Below are positions 1 to 8,235 of a stretch of DNA of 64,000 nucleotides, in pieces (the first letter of the stretch is position 1; every line of letters starts with the position of its first letter). The position numbers and the translations under genes are program-made. Below the pieces are notes generated by a model that did no database searches, was not told where the DNA came from, and saw only the letters and a program-made list of their open reading frames with translations. The DNA is from JBCCFC01 sp965213595 (lineage in GTDB: Bacteria; Chloroflexota; Anaerolineae; Caldilineales; Caldilineaceae): contig CBDBZO010000002.1 of NCBI GenBank assembly GCA_965213595.1, positions 62,001-126,000 of the forward strand. The letters run 5' to 3'.

Positions 1-1329
1 AACGGGCGTGGCGCTGGCTCCAGGCGTTGACTTTGGCGCGTCGGTTGGCGTCTCCGTCGGTGTACCCGCTGACGAGGTAACGGTGGGCGTTGCGGTGGGC
101 GTTGCGGTGGGCGTTGCGGTGGGCGTTGCGGTGGGCGTTGCGGTGGGCGTTGCGGTGGGCGTTGCGGTCGGTGGAACAGATGTGGGTGTGGGAGGCGGCA
201 CGAAGACACCGCCCGCGCGCGGCGACAGCAGGGTGGGCGGAATTTCCTGGCGCTCGATGCCCGGCCCCTCTATCTCCAGCTTTAGCGTTCGGCTGCCTTG
301 GTTCTGAAAGTACGGCAGGTCGATGGCGTAGTTGCCCGCCTCCGGAAATTCCACCTGCGCCGCAACCGTGGTGGCGCCGTGTGCCCCATCGTTGTCGATA
401 ACGAGCCTCTCATTAATATACAGTTGGCTCCCATCGTCCGACGTCAGATAAAAGGTATACTGACCAGCCCTCGGCACGCGCAGACGCGCCGCAAACTGAA
501 GCACGTAGAGCGTGCCGCGCTGAGTAGGTAGGTTGTTGAACCGGGCCGCATTCCCCGACGCATCCGGTTCACGGCCCGCCAGCGAAGGCAGCTCGGAGAG
601 TGGTTCCTCAAACTCGTAGTATTTGTAGCTAACGCCTTCCAAGGGCGTCGCATCCGTCACCTCGACCAGTTCAAACCAGTCCAGGTCCGTGCCGGTCTCT
701 CGTTGGTAAAAGACAATTTTGTGCTCGCCAGCAGCCAAGGGAAATTGAATGGGGTCGTCGCCATCTCGCTGCGACACCTGGTCCAACACAAATTCCTCGC
801 TCATTGTGGTGTCCCACAAATACACTTCTCCATCGTCGACCTGGACAAAAAAGGAGTCGTCCTCGCCGCCACCGCGCACGTCGGCAAGAATTTTGTAGAT
901 TTGCGGCTCTTTGATTTGGACGCAGAATTCCACGCGGTGATTGGTATTGGGTTGCGCGTAATAGTTACTTAACCCATTGGGCACAGTAACATAGGCCTCA
1001 TTACTCGCCCCGCGGTCGTACCCGATTTCAAAATCACCAAAGCGCTCTCCGTCCTCGGCTTCGACCCGCAATTTCTTTGAGCACTTTGCCTCGTCATCGT
1101 CGTCATCATCGTCGTCATCATCGTCGTCATCATCGCCGTCATCATCGCCATCGTCGTCGTCATCGACGGGCGTGCTGTCTTGGCTCGTGGGCGAATCGTC
1201 GGCCAGCAGCGTGTTGGCTTGGGCAGATGGCGTTGGCGCGACAACGAGCGACGCGGCGAAGAGCGTTGCCAAAGCAAGCAAGCTGGCCCAAAGGAAGGGG
1301 CGGCGGAATAAGAGGGACAGGATATGCAT
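1..1329 (-). CDS. Secreted PA14-domain protein, C-terminus outside window
   Basis: The frame is open from an ATG at 1329 to the left edge (443 codons, no stop), so the gene is partial. Residues 1-38 form a signal peptide ending near SAQA. Residues about 56-79 are an almost pure Asp tract. A first domain (about 80-215) resembles a CBM6/malectin-like beta-sandwich (RVEAEDGE, then VEFCVQIKEP and DWFELVEV). A PA14-like domain follows at about 225-355, with the hallmark FYLTSDDGSQLYIN. After that comes a Thr/Pro/Ala linker of repeated TATP. Such modules usually bind extracellular glycans. The domain calls are by eye; the enzyme or anchor at the C-terminus is not visible. Confidence 0.8.
   Translation of the reverse strand, partial: MHILSLLFRRPFLWASLLALATLFAASLVVAPTPSAQANTLLADDSPTSQDSTPVDDDDDGDDDGDDDDDDDDDDDDDDEAKCSKKLRVEAEDGERFGDFEIGYDRGASNEAYVTVPNGLSNYYAQPNTNHRVEFCVQIKEPQIYKILADVRGGGEDDSFFVQVDDGEVYLWDTTMSEEFVLDQVSQRDGDDPIQFPLAAGEHKIVFYQRETGTDLDWFELVEVTDATPLEGVSYKYYEFEEPLSELPSLAGREPDASGNAARFNNLPTQRGTLYVLQFAARLRVPRAGQYTFYLTSDDGSQLYINERLVIDNDGAHGATTVAAQVEFPEAGNYAIDLPYFQNQGSRTLKLEIEGPGIERQEIPPTLLSPRAGGVFVPPPTPTSVPPTATPTATPTATPTATPTATPTATPTATPTVTSSAGTPTETPTDAPKSTPGASATPV
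81..164. repeat. 12-bp minisatellite coding for TATP
   Basis: Seven exact tandem copies of a 12-bp unit (cggtgggcgttg on the plus strand). Read on the minus strand each copy adds Thr-Ala-Thr-Pro to the linker of the PA14 protein. The unit keeps the reading frame, so copy number can change without breaking the gene. Confidence 0.9.
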
Positions 1330-1458
1330 AGAAACCTTTTGAAGCGATAAATCAAAGACCGGATCAAGAAAAGACTGTGTCATTATACCAGACTTTTCTC
1401 CAGGTTAATGGACGCCCGCGCTGTTTTTTTACAACGCTAACCCAAGCGGGCACCACGC

Positions 1459-1488
1459 AAAAAAGTGCGACACCACTGCGCCGCACTT
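1459..1488 (-). terminator. Rho-independent terminator of the corrinoid-protein gene
   Basis: On the minus strand a 7-bp stem (AAGTGCG/CGCACTT) with a 12-nt loop is followed at once by a T run. It lies about 40 bp past the stop of the gene ending at 1526. Confidence 0.65.
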
Positions 1489-1525
1489 CTCTTATGTATA
1501 GATTTGCCCCAGAAATACAGTGTGT

Positions 1526-2218
1526 TTAAGCTACCACCGCCACCTGCGCCGCATTTTTACGCGCCATGAACGACTTCGCAATCTCGACGCTCACCGCCGC
1601 GTCGCGCCCATAGGCGTCCGCGCCGACTTCGCGCGCGAAGTTTTCCGTCACCGGCGCGCCGCCGACCATCACGTAGACCTCGTCGCGCAAATCCTCCTCG
1701 CCCAGCGTGTCCACCACCACCTTCATGTAGGGCATCGTCGTGGTGAGCAGCGCGCTCATGCCAATGATGTCCGGCTTGTGCTCGCGGATGGCGGCCACAA
1801 ACTGCTCGGCGTCGACGTTGATGCCGAGGTTGATCACCTCGAAGCCCGCGCCCTCAAACATCATGGCGACGAGATTTTTGCCGATGTCGTGGATATCGCC
1901 CTTCACCGTGCCGACAACGGCCTTGCCCACCTGTGGCGCACCCGTCTCGGTGAGCAGCGGACGCAGAATTTCCATGCCCGCCTTCATCGAGCTGGCCGCC
2001 ATCAGCACTTCGGGCACAAAGAGGATGCCGTCCCGAAAGTCGATGCCGACAATGTCCATGCCCGCGACGAGCCCCTCATCCAGCACCTCCTGCGGCGACT
2101 GCCCGCGGGCCAGCGCCTCCCGCACTTGCTGCGGAATTTCTTCCTTCAAGCCATCATACAGATCGTCCTGCATCTGTAAATATAAATCTTCTAGCGAAAG
2201 TTCAGCGTATTCAGACAT
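1526..2218 (-). CDS. Cobalamin-binding methyltransferase corrinoid protein (MtaC/MtbC type)
   Basis: A 230-residue protein with a helical N-terminal cap (about 1-90; VPEVLMAASSMKAG is typical) and a Rossmann-like B12 domain. The cobalt-ligating signature D108-x-H110-x-x-G113 lies in GDIHDIGKN, followed by SALLTTTM and GGAPV loops that cradle the nucleotide tail. The family shuttles a methyl group between a substrate-specific methyltransferase and a folate or CoM methyltransferase. The ATG at 2218 is preferred over a TTG at 2224 because GGAG sits about 10 nt upstream. No MttB/MtbB-type partner is in the window, so the methyl donor cannot be named. Folate enzymes nearby suggest transfer to tetrahydrofolate. 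Confidence 0.9.
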   Translation of the reverse strand: MSEYAELSLEDLYLQMQDDLYDGLKEEIPQQVREALARGQSPQEVLDEGLVAGMDIVGIDFRDGILFVPEVLMAASSMKAGMEILRPLLTETGAPQVGKAVVGTVKGDIHDIGKNLVAMMFEGAGFEVINLGINVDAEQFVAAIREHKPDIIGMSALLTTTMPYMKVVVDTLGEEDLRDEVYVMVGGAPVTENFAREVGADAYGRDAAVSVEIAKSFMARKNAAQVAVVA

Positions 2219-2262
2219 TAGCAAAAATCTCCGTTAAAAAATGGGGAGCAACATTTTGATGC

Positions 2263-2553
2263 TTATGGGGTAAAACCACCCGGCAACCACATGTCCACTG
2301 GCAACCAGGTTTCTGCGCCGTCGTGGTGGCGGCAGACGACAACAGTTCCCTCGTTGCCTATCTCGATTCGCGTAACGGGAGCACGAGAGTCAAAATCGTC
2401 CTCGTGAATTCGACCAAAGTCGATGCTTGACGCCGCGCCGTTAATTTCGACGTGTAGCGCGTGTGACTGTGAGTTGAACCATGCACGGGTTGCAACGGGT
2501 TTGGACGGATTGGCGGACCTGGGCGTGGCTGCCTCGCCTCGTAGGTCGAGCAT
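2263..2553 (-). CDS. Small hypothetical protein, possibly N-terminally truncated
   Basis: A 96-codon frame whose last 60 residues look protein-like (TRIEIGNEGTVVVCRHHDG, then LPVDMWLPGGFTP). The first 25 codons run through the palindromic repeat into which the adjacent IS inserted. The true gene may therefore be the 3' part of something longer, or may start internally. No family recognised. It lies upstream of the corrinoid gene on the same strand. Confidence 0.4.
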   Translation of the reverse strand: MLDLRGEAATPRSANPSKPVATRAWFNSQSHALHVEINGAASSIDFGRIHEDDFDSRAPVTRIEIGNEGTVVVCRHHDGAETWLPVDMWLPGGFTP

Positions 2554-2570
2554 GGATTCCCGCCTGCGCG

Positions 2571-3968
2571 CAATGGCGTTAAGTTAGCGAGAAAGCGGCA
2601 TCAGAAGCAGACTTTCTTGGTGCATTTGTGGAAGCGAAGCGCTTTGGCGATAGAGCGTTTGGGCCTGGGAACCGCACGCTGTTTGCGCACGGCGGTCGGT
2701 TTTTGCTGGAACAGGCGGGTCAACTTGTCCAAGAGCGCCTGCTCGTCCAGGTCGGGCTGGGTGAGTAACGCAACGACATGGTGTTTGAGGGCGTTGAAGG
2801 AGCTGGCATGATTGACCTGCAGCGGATGCTTGCTGAACTCAGAACGCGCTTGCAAGCGTGCTTGGGCTCGACCAATTAGCAGCGTTTCCAAGCCGGAGAG
2901 ATAGATAGCGGCAAAGAAGTCCTGTTTGACTGACTCAACGGTTTTGCCCGTGAAATGCTCGAGTTGGAGTCTGTTTTTGAGCAGGTCATAGAAGGTCTCC
3001 GCGCCCCAGCGCAAGAAGTACAGCTGCTTGAAGTCGGCGGTTGGGTGCTCAACCTCATCCAGGAGCGAGGTGAGCAGCACTTCCATCTCGCCCGTCTCCA
3101 GCATGACCCGAACCAGACGAACGTGAATTTCTGGCGGTAGCGTTTGCGCTCGAATCTCTAGACTTTGATGGGCTGGCACAGAGATGGTCACAAGCTGACT
3201 ATCCGGACCCTGCCCCCGAAACATCCGCCGCACGGCGCTGAAGGAGCTTCTGGGGCAGCGCACGACAAAGGCGCGCTGGCGCTGGCTCAGCGTTGCCAGT
3301 AGCCGATAGGCGGGATAGCCACGGTCGAAGAGCAGCAGGTCTTCTTGAGTGGTCTGCGCCAGATGCGCAATGGCCAGGTCGACCTCGTACGCAGCCGCCG
3401 CAGCCAACTGGCTATCGACCGCAATGTGATTGAGCACGTCATAGAGCACTGAACTCAGCGCAAAGGGGTAAATCTCTTTGACATACTGATTGGCGGCGTT
3501 GCCGCCAAACTCGGCCAGAATCGCTGCTTCTCGAGGCAGCTCTATCTTGGAGCCATCGACGGCCAGAAGCCGATACCCTTTGTAGCGCTTGTAGTCGCCG
3601 TCACCATAGCAGACCTCGACGATGGCCGCTCGGTTCAACTCGATGAAGACTTCGTGTCGCAGATGGCTGCGCGCTTGGGTAAAGGCACTGCTGCTCACCC
3701 CAACTTGACCCATCTTCTCAAACAACTCGTTGAGCACGTTTTGCATGGACTTGGCGCTCTTCTGGAGCAGAATTGCTAACACCAGCGGAAAGGTCAAGAC
3801 CCTATCCCGACTGAAGTACTTCTGGGCCGTTCGATATCTCTCTTTCAATTCCCGGCTCCCAATCATCTCTCGGCTCTTTTGCACCGCTATATTCGCTTTG
3901 TTGTTCAATCGCTCTTTACCGTTTTTCTTGCCTATTTTATCATGCTTCCCCTTAACTTAACGCCATTG
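2571..3968 (-). mobile_element. IS4-family insertion sequence, copy 1
   Basis: A 1398-bp element bounded by inverted ends CAATGGCGTTAAGTTA and TAACTTAACGCCATTG. One transposase gene fills it, with 30 bp between its stop and the nearer end. A second copy of the same length, with an identical transposase, lies inverted at 27983-29380. The DNA just outside (GGATTCCCGCC on the left, GAAGGCGGGCATGACA on the right) makes a palindromic repeat when joined, so the element landed inside a hairpin repeat. Confidence 0.9.
2601..3908 (-). CDS. IS4-family transposase (copy 1)
   Basis: A 435-residue DDE transposase. D118 lies in LLAVDGSKIELP, D195 in LLLFDRGYPAYRLL and E304 in the IS4 signature YFLRWGAETFYDLLK, which fits Y-x2-R-x3-E-x6-K exactly (Y297, R300, E304, K311). 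The frame opens with TTG at 3908 behind a weak AAAGAG; the first in-frame ATG is 15 codons later. It is intact and identical in protein sequence to the copy at 28043-29350, which argues for recent transposition. Confidence 0.93.
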   Translation of the reverse strand: MNNKANIAVQKSREMIGSRELKERYRTAQKYFSRDRVLTFPLVLAILLQKSAKSMQNVLNELFEKMGQVGVSSSAFTQARSHLRHEVFIELNRAAIVEVCYGDGDYKRYKGYRLLAVDGSKIELPREAAILAEFGGNAANQYVKEIYPFALSSVLYDVLNHIAVDSQLAAAAAYEVDLAIAHLAQTTQEDLLLFDRGYPAYRLLATLSQRQRAFVVRCPRSSFSAVRRMFRGQGPDSQLVTISVPAHQSLEIRAQTLPPEIHVRLVRVMLETGEMEVLLTSLLDEVEHPTADFKQLYFLRWGAETFYDLLKNRLQLEHFTGKTVESVKQDFFAAIYLSGLETLLIGRAQARLQARSEFSKHPLQVNHASSFNALKHHVVALLTQPDLDEQALLDKLTRLFQQKPTAVRKQRAVPRPKRSIAKALRFHKCTKKVCF

Positions 3969-4081
3969 CGCGAAGGCGGGCATGACAAATTTCGATGGCT
4001 CCACAGAATACTTGATCTCTCACACCAAATTCTGGGGCGCACACTCAATATCATGCATTACGCATCACGCATCACGTTCCA

Positions 4082-5794
4082 TTAGAATAATCCTACCACT
4101 CGACCAGTTTCCAGGTCAATGTCGACATTCTCTGCGGCGGGGTGTTTGGGCAGACCGGGCATCGTGCGCATTTCGCCGACGAGCGGGTAGATAAAGCCCG
4201 CGCCCACGCTCGCGCGCACTTCGCGGATCGGTAGCGTGAAGCCCGTCGGCGCGCCCTTGAGCGAAGGGTCGCCGGAGATGCTGAGGTGGGTCTTGGCCAT
4301 GCAGATCGGCAGGTCGCCAAAGCCGCTGCGCTCGTAGCGCTTGATCTGCGCTTCGGCCTGGCTTTCATAGACTACATCACCCGCGCCGTAGATTTCCTTC
4401 GCAATCGTCTCGATCTTGGCCTTGATTGGCTGCTCCAGTTCGTACAAGAAGTGGAAATCGCTCGGCTCGTTGGCCGCTTCGACCACGGCGCGCGCCAGAT
4501 CGGTCGCGCCCGCACCGCCCTCGGCCCAGTGGTTGGCCAGCGCACAGCGCACGCCCAGCTCGCTGGCGACGTCGAAAATGGCCTGCACTTCGCTGTCAAA
4601 ATCCGTCGCAAAGTGGTTGACGCAGACCACCGGACTGACGCCGTGCTTGCGCATGTTCTCCACCTGCTTGCACAGATTCGCCGCGCCCTCGGCGACGTCG
4701 TCCGGGTTCTCCTTGAGCATCGCCTCCGGCAGCGGCCTGCCCGGCACGACGCGGTACTTGCCCGTGTGCAGCTTCATCGCGCGCACCGTGCAGACGACGA
4801 CCGCGGCGTCGGGCGTCAAGCCGCTGTAGCGGCTCTTGATGTTGAAGAACTTCTCCGCGCCAATGTCCGCGCCAAAGCCCGCCTCCGTCACCAGGAAATT
4901 ACCGGCTTTGATGCCGATGAGATCGGCCAGGATCGAGGAGTTGCCGTGGGCGATGTTGGCGAAAGGGCCGGCATGGACGAGGGCGGGGGTGTTCTCCAAC
5001 GTCTGGAACAGATTGGGCTTGATGGCCTCCTTCATCAGCACCGTCATCGCGCCCGCCGCGCGCAGCTCTTCGGCGGTGATGGGCTGTTTATCAAAGCTCT
5101 CGCCAATCACGATGCGGCTCATGCGTTCGCGCATGTCGGCCAGGCTCGTCGTCAGCGCGAGGATCGCCATCACTTCGCTCGCCACCGCAATGTCAAAGCC
5201 CGTCTGGCGCGGGCGACCGTCGCCCTTGCTGCCCAGCCCGGCCACGATGTTGCGCAAATCGCGGTCGCTCACGTCCAGCACCCTGCGCCAGGTGATCGAG
5301 TAGGGATTGATGCCGAGGTCGTTGCCCTGGTAGATGTGGTTGTCGATCATCGCGGCCAGCAGGTTGTTGGCCGCGGTCACGGCGTGGATGTCGCCCGTCA
5401 TGTGCAGGTTGAACTGCTCCATGGGTACGACCTGGCTATAGCCGCCGCCTGCCGCGCCGCCCTTGATGCCAAAGGTGGGGCCCTGCGAGGGCTGGCGGAT
5501 GGCGATGGTCGCCGCCTGCCCAATCTGGTTGAGCGCTTGCCCCAGGCCCACGGTTGTCGTCGATTTGCCCTCGCCCAGCGGCGTCGGCGTCACGGCGGTG
5601 ACAACGACATATTTGGCGTTGGGGCGGTCGCTCAGCTTGTCGATGGCGGTCAGCTTGATCTTGGCCATGTCGTCGCCGTACAGCTCGATGTCGCCCCGCG
5701 CGAGACCCATCTTTTCAGCAATAGCTTCAATCGGTTCTAGCGTCGCGGCCTGCGCAATGTCGATGTCGGCGGGGACTTGGGGTTGGGTGGGCAT
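4082..5794 (-). CDS. fhs: Formate--tetrahydrofolate ligase
   Basis: A 570-residue protein, close to the usual 555-560. It interconverts formate, ATP and THF with 10-formyl-THF. The phosphate-binding loop TPLGEGKSTTT is at about residues 71-81, and the family blocks RQPSQGPTFGIKGGAAGGGYSQ (about 125-146) and PTGFTLPIREV near the C-terminus are intact. The ATG at 5794 follows AAGGAGAC at good spacing; upstream in-frame codons lack a ribosome site. In a setting with MetF-like, MetV-like and corrinoid proteins it could run either toward formyl-THF or backward to make ATP from methyl groups. The gene is separated from them by the xisHI pair. Confidence 0.96.
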   Translation of the reverse strand: MPTQPQVPADIDIAQAATLEPIEAIAEKMGLARGDIELYGDDMAKIKLTAIDKLSDRPNAKYVVVTAVTPTPLGEGKSTTTVGLGQALNQIGQAATIAIRQPSQGPTFGIKGGAAGGGYSQVVPMEQFNLHMTGDIHAVTAANNLLAAMIDNHIYQGNDLGINPYSITWRRVLDVSDRDLRNIVAGLGSKGDGRPRQTGFDIAVASEVMAILALTTSLADMRERMSRIVIGESFDKQPITAEELRAAGAMTVLMKEAIKPNLFQTLENTPALVHAGPFANIAHGNSSILADLIGIKAGNFLVTEAGFGADIGAEKFFNIKSRYSGLTPDAAVVVCTVRAMKLHTGKYRVVPGRPLPEAMLKENPDDVAEGAANLCKQVENMRKHGVSPVVCVNHFATDFDSEVQAIFDVASELGVRCALANHWAEGGAGATDLARAVVEAANEPSDFHFLYELEQPIKAKIETIAKEIYGAGDVVYESQAEAQIKRYERSGFGDLPICMAKTHLSISGDPSLKGAPTGFTLPIREVRASVGAGFIYPLVGEMRTMPGLPKHPAAENVDIDLETGRVVGLF

Positions 5795-5841
5795 GTAGCG
5801 GTCTCCTTGAGATTTTATTCTGTTTGATTTATGATGTTTGT

Positions 5842-6060
5842 ATGAACGAAGCGAAAAGCTTAATCTCACAGGCCAGCAGCTACATTCAAATCAGCAAATT
5901 TTGGGATTCACACGACGCGGGCAACTTCTGGGAGCAGACGGAGCCTGTTCAATTCACGGTTGATTTACAATCAGAAATAGTTGAGATCAATGGCACGCGA
6001 CATTTACCACAACACCGTGCGGCAGGCACTCGAAGCCGACGGTTGGACGATCACACATGA
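5842..6060 (+). CDS. Truncated antitoxin-like reading frame
   Basis: Residues 1-48 (MNEAKSLISQ, then FWDSHDAGNFWEQTEPV and FTVDLQSE) resemble the start of small CopG/BrnA-like antitoxin proteins, which carry FWDxHD and VEFxVDLQSE motifs before a DNA-binding helix. Here the frame leaves that pattern after QSEI and runs on in the wrong frame across the start of xisH. It therefore looks like a 5' remnant joined to xisH by a deletion. Family call by eye only. Confidence 0.4.
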   Translation: MNEAKSLISQASSYIQISKFWDSHDAGNFWEQTEPVQFTVDLQSEIVEINGTRHLPQHRAAGTRSRRLDDHT

Positions 6061-6409
6061 TCCATATTCGATTACATTGCCGTTCAGTGGTCAAAACCTG
6101 TATGTCGATCTGGGTGCTGAACGTATACTTGCTGCCGAACGCAGCGGTAGCCAGATTGCTGTCGAGATCAAAAGCTTTCTTGGTCGCTCACAGATTGATG
6201 ATCTTGAGAATGCACTGGGGCAGTATTTGCTCTATCGCAGCATTTTGCAACGAACCGACTCGGAGAGGCAGCTATACCTCGCTGTAACGACTGGTGTCTA
6301 CGCAGGCATCCTCAGTTCGCCTCTTGGGCGCGTTGCAATTGAAGACTATGCGCTGAAACTGGTTGTATTTCAAGCCGATGAAGCGAGGATTCAACGATGG
6401 ATAAATTAA
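5990..6409 (+). CDS. xisH: XisH family protein
   Basis: A 139-residue protein matching XisH, first known as a factor needed for excision of the cyanobacterial fdxN element. It has a nuclease-like core: D40 in YVDLGAE and E59-x-K61 in VEIKSF fit the PD-(D/E)XK pattern. The start ATG at 5990 matches the family N-terminus MARDIYH; a TTG 9 nt upstream is possible. Its stop overlaps the start of xisI by 13 nt, the usual coupled arrangement. Outside cyanobacteria its job is unsettled; no fdxN-type element or recombinase is visible here, so a mobile or toxin-like role is only inferred. Confidence 0.92.
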   Translation: MARDIYHNTVRQALEADGWTITHDPYSITLPFSGQNLYVDLGAERILAAERSGSQIAVEIKSFLGRSQIDDLENALGQYLLYRSILQRTDSERQLYLAVTTGVYAGILSSPLGRVAIEDYALKLVVFQADEARIQRWIN

Positions 6410-6732
6410 ATCAGTATCGCACCGTTGTTAAAGGTATCATCGACCACTATGCATCGATTCGCCCACCAGTGGGAGATATTGATATCGAAACGGTCTATGA
6501 TGAAGCTGGTGACCATTACGAAATGATGTACACGGGTTGGAATCGGGAATATCGCATCCACGGCTCCGTCCTCCACATCGACATCCGCAACGGCAAAGTC
6601 TACATCCAGCACGACGGCATTGAAGGCGGCGTAGCCGAGGAGTTGGTCGAGGCGGGCATCCCGCGCGAGGACATTGTGTTGGCCTTCCACCCGCCGTCGG
6701 TTCGCAAGTATACGGATTACGCCGTCGCCTAA
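6397..6732 (+). CDS. xisI: XisI family protein
   Basis: A 111-residue XisI homologue, the obligate partner of XisH. It has the family pattern YRxVVKxIIDHYA, then GWNREYRIHGSVLHIDIRNGK, IQHDGIEGGVAEELVEAGIP and LAFHPPSVRKYTDYAVA. It starts inside the last codons of xisH and is almost certainly cotranscribed. The MetF-like gene on the opposite strand has no stop until it has crossed the whole of xisI, so the two coding regions overlap tail to tail. Confidence 0.92.
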   Translation: MDKLNQYRTVVKGIIDHYASIRPPVGDIDIETVYDEAGDHYEMMYTGWNREYRIHGSVLHIDIRNGKVYIQHDGIEGGVAEELVEAGIPREDIVLAFHPPSVRKYTDYAVA

Positions 6733-7713
6733 GTCGCCAGCGCTCGCGCCCGCCGCTGCGCCGAGCGCCTCACCCCCCCGGTGTCGCGTCAGCAGCCCCG
6801 CGCGCTCGACAATCTCCGCCACCGTCTCCTCCTGGCGATAGGCCATGATGTGGACGCCGTGAACCCCCTCCAGCTCGCGCACCTGCTCGATAATCTCCAC
6901 GCAAATCTGCTTGCCGACCTCGCGCTTCTTCGCCTTCGGCGTCTGCCGCAGCCGCTCGACCACGGCGTCCGGAATCCAGACGCCGGGCACCTGCGTGCGC
7001 GTAAACTCCGCCGCCTGCTCCGAGCGCAGCGGCCCCACGCCCACCAGCATAAACGCCCGCTCGTGCAGCCCCAAATCGACGACGCGCTGCATGTACACCT
7101 TTAGCCGCGGCACGTCAAAGCAGTACTGCGTTTGAATAAAATCGGCCCCGGCCTCGATTTTCTTCTGGAGGCGCAGCGGTCGCCACTCGAAGGGGGGCAC
7201 AAAGGGGTTGGCCGCCGCGCCCAGAAAAAATTGGGGGCGCGTCGACAGCTTGCGCCCGCTGAGGAAGACGCCCTCGTCGCGCATGATTTTGGCGGTGCGC
7301 AGCAGGTGCATGCAGTCGAAATCAAAGACGCGCTTGGCCTGTGGCTGGTCGCCCGCCGTCACGTCGTCGCCCGTGAGGCAGAGCACGTTTTGGACGCCGA
7401 GCGCCGCGGCGCCGAGCAGATCGCCCTGGAGGGCGATGCGGTTGCGATCGCGGCAGCCCATTTGCAGCACCGGCTCGTAGCCCGCCCTGGTCAGCAGCGC
7501 ACAGCAGGCGAGGCTGCTCATGTGGCAGTTCGCCCCGGAGCCATCCGTGGCGTTGATGCCGTCGCAGACTTCGCTGAGCACGACAGCGTTGGCGTAGACG
7601 TCCTGCGGATTGGCGCTGTCGGGCGCGTTGAGCTCGGCGGTGACGGCAAAGCGCCCGGAGCGGAGGACGCGTTCGAGTCGGCTGTCGGCGCGGGGCGGGG
7701 AGTTGAGGGACAT
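6406..7713 (-). CDS. metF: Methylenetetrahydrofolate reductase (MetF type) with antisense-derived tail
   Basis: Residues 1 to about 325 are a MetF-type TIM barrel: FAVTAELNAP, INATDGSGAN, LTGDDV, ADFIQTQYCFDVP, HIMAYRQEE. The family reduces methylene-THF to methyl-THF or, in methylotrophic settings, works in reverse. A normal protein would end near GLLTRHRGG. Here the frame runs about 110 further codons through the complement of xisI and stops at 6406. That tail has no family character and suggests the original 3' end was lost when xisHI arrived. The start is either ATG 7713 (MSLNSPPRADS) or ATG 7734; neither has a strong ribosome site. metV lies upstream, separated by a GxxExxY gene. Confidence 0.85.
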   Translation of the reverse strand: MSLNSPPRADSRLERVLRSGRFAVTAELNAPDSANPQDVYANAVVLSEVCDGINATDGSGANCHMSSLACCALLTRAGYEPVLQMGCRDRNRIALQGDLLGAAALGVQNVLCLTGDDVTAGDQPQAKRVFDFDCMHLLRTAKIMRDEGVFLSGRKLSTRPQFFLGAAANPFVPPFEWRPLRLQKKIEAGADFIQTQYCFDVPRLKVYMQRVVDLGLHERAFMLVGVGPLRSEQAAEFTRTQVPGVWIPDAVVERLRQTPKAKKREVGKQICVEIIEQVRELEGVHGVHIMAYRQEETVAEIVERAGLLTRHRGGEALGAAAGASAGDLGDGVIRILANRRRVEGQHNVLARDARLDQLLGYAAFNAVVLDVDFAVADVDVEDGAVDAIFPIPTRVHHFVMVTSFIIDRFDINISHWWANRCIVVDDTFNNGAILI

Positions 7714-7730
7714 GGCAAAGATGGGATGGG

Positions 7731-7769
7731 ACACGGATGAACACGGGCTGCGCTCACGGATTAGAAATT
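7731..7769. repeat. ACACGGATG repeat, left flank of GxxExxY gene
   Basis: About 39 bp (acacggatgaacacgggctg, then cgctcacggattagaaattt) lying just past the GxxExxY stop. An inverted copy lies at 8193-8234 on the other side of that gene, and a third copy in this orientation at 8766-8797. Confidence 0.75.
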
Positions 7770-8173
7770 TATGGGCGCGTCCAGCGGAGGTGGCCTTTGC
7801 GGTGGTTGTCGTAGGTGTAGCGCTTGAGTTTGGGTTGGGGGCCGAAGTTCAAGAGCAGGCCCACTTCGATTTCGGTGGCTTTCAGATAGTTGAGGATTTG
7901 AGCTGTGTGTTCAGGTCCAAGGATTTTGGCCGCTTTTAGTTCGAGGATGACCTTACCCTCCACGACAATGTCGGCAAAGTACTCACCGACTTCTTGACCG
8001 CGAAAGTAAACGGGAATCGCTTTCTCCGACTCGACCGTCAGGCCGCTGCGCGCCAACTCCATCACCATGGCACGAGCGTAGACATTCTCGAGGAAGCCAT
8101 ACCCCAACTCATTGTAGACGTTGTAAAAGATTTCAATGACTTGACCGGTTAATTCCTCATGTTTGTGAATCAC
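7769..8173 (-). CDS. GxxExxY family protein
   Basis: A 134-residue protein of the GxxExxY family (TIGR04256), named for the motif seen here as GYGFLENVY. Other marks are an N-terminal ELTGQVIEIFYNVYNELG, a nuclease-like block (VVEGKVILELKAAK) and the closing GLLLNFGPQPKLKRY. Function is not established; the E-x-K-like ILELKA core suggests a PD-(D/E)XK-type fold. It begins with GTG, with GGAGG about 7 nt upstream. The gene sits between metV and metF, where it looks like a guest, and is bracketed by inverted repeats. Confidence 0.9.
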   Translation of the reverse strand: MIHKHEELTGQVIEIFYNVYNELGYGFLENVYARAMVMELARSGLTVESEKAIPVYFRGQEVGEYFADIVVEGKVILELKAAKILGPEHTAQILNYLKATEIEVGLLLNFGPQPKLKRYTYDNHRKGHLRWTRP

Positions 8174-8192
8174 CTATGACCTCCACTTACCT

Positions 8193-8234
8193 AATTTCTA
8201 GAAATCCGTGTGCGCAGCCCGTGTCTATCCGTGT
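8193..8234. repeat. ACACGGATG repeat, right flank of GxxExxY gene (inverted)
   Basis: The reverse complement of the 7731-7769 repeat with a few substitutions, including the AATTTCTAGAAATCCGTG outer part. It ends 2 bp before the metV stop codon. Together the two copies form an inverted pair around the GxxExxY gene. Confidence 0.75.
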
Positions 8235-8235
8235 C

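Noticed and set aside
81..164. Short direct repeats as a possible CRISPR or iteron origin
   Set aside because: 12-bp units without spacers, in frame with a Thr/Pro linker; no replication genes nearby.
4286..5740. 484-codon frame opposite fhs
   Set aside because: A high-GC antisense shadow rich in His, Arg and Ala with no family signature; fhs explains the region.
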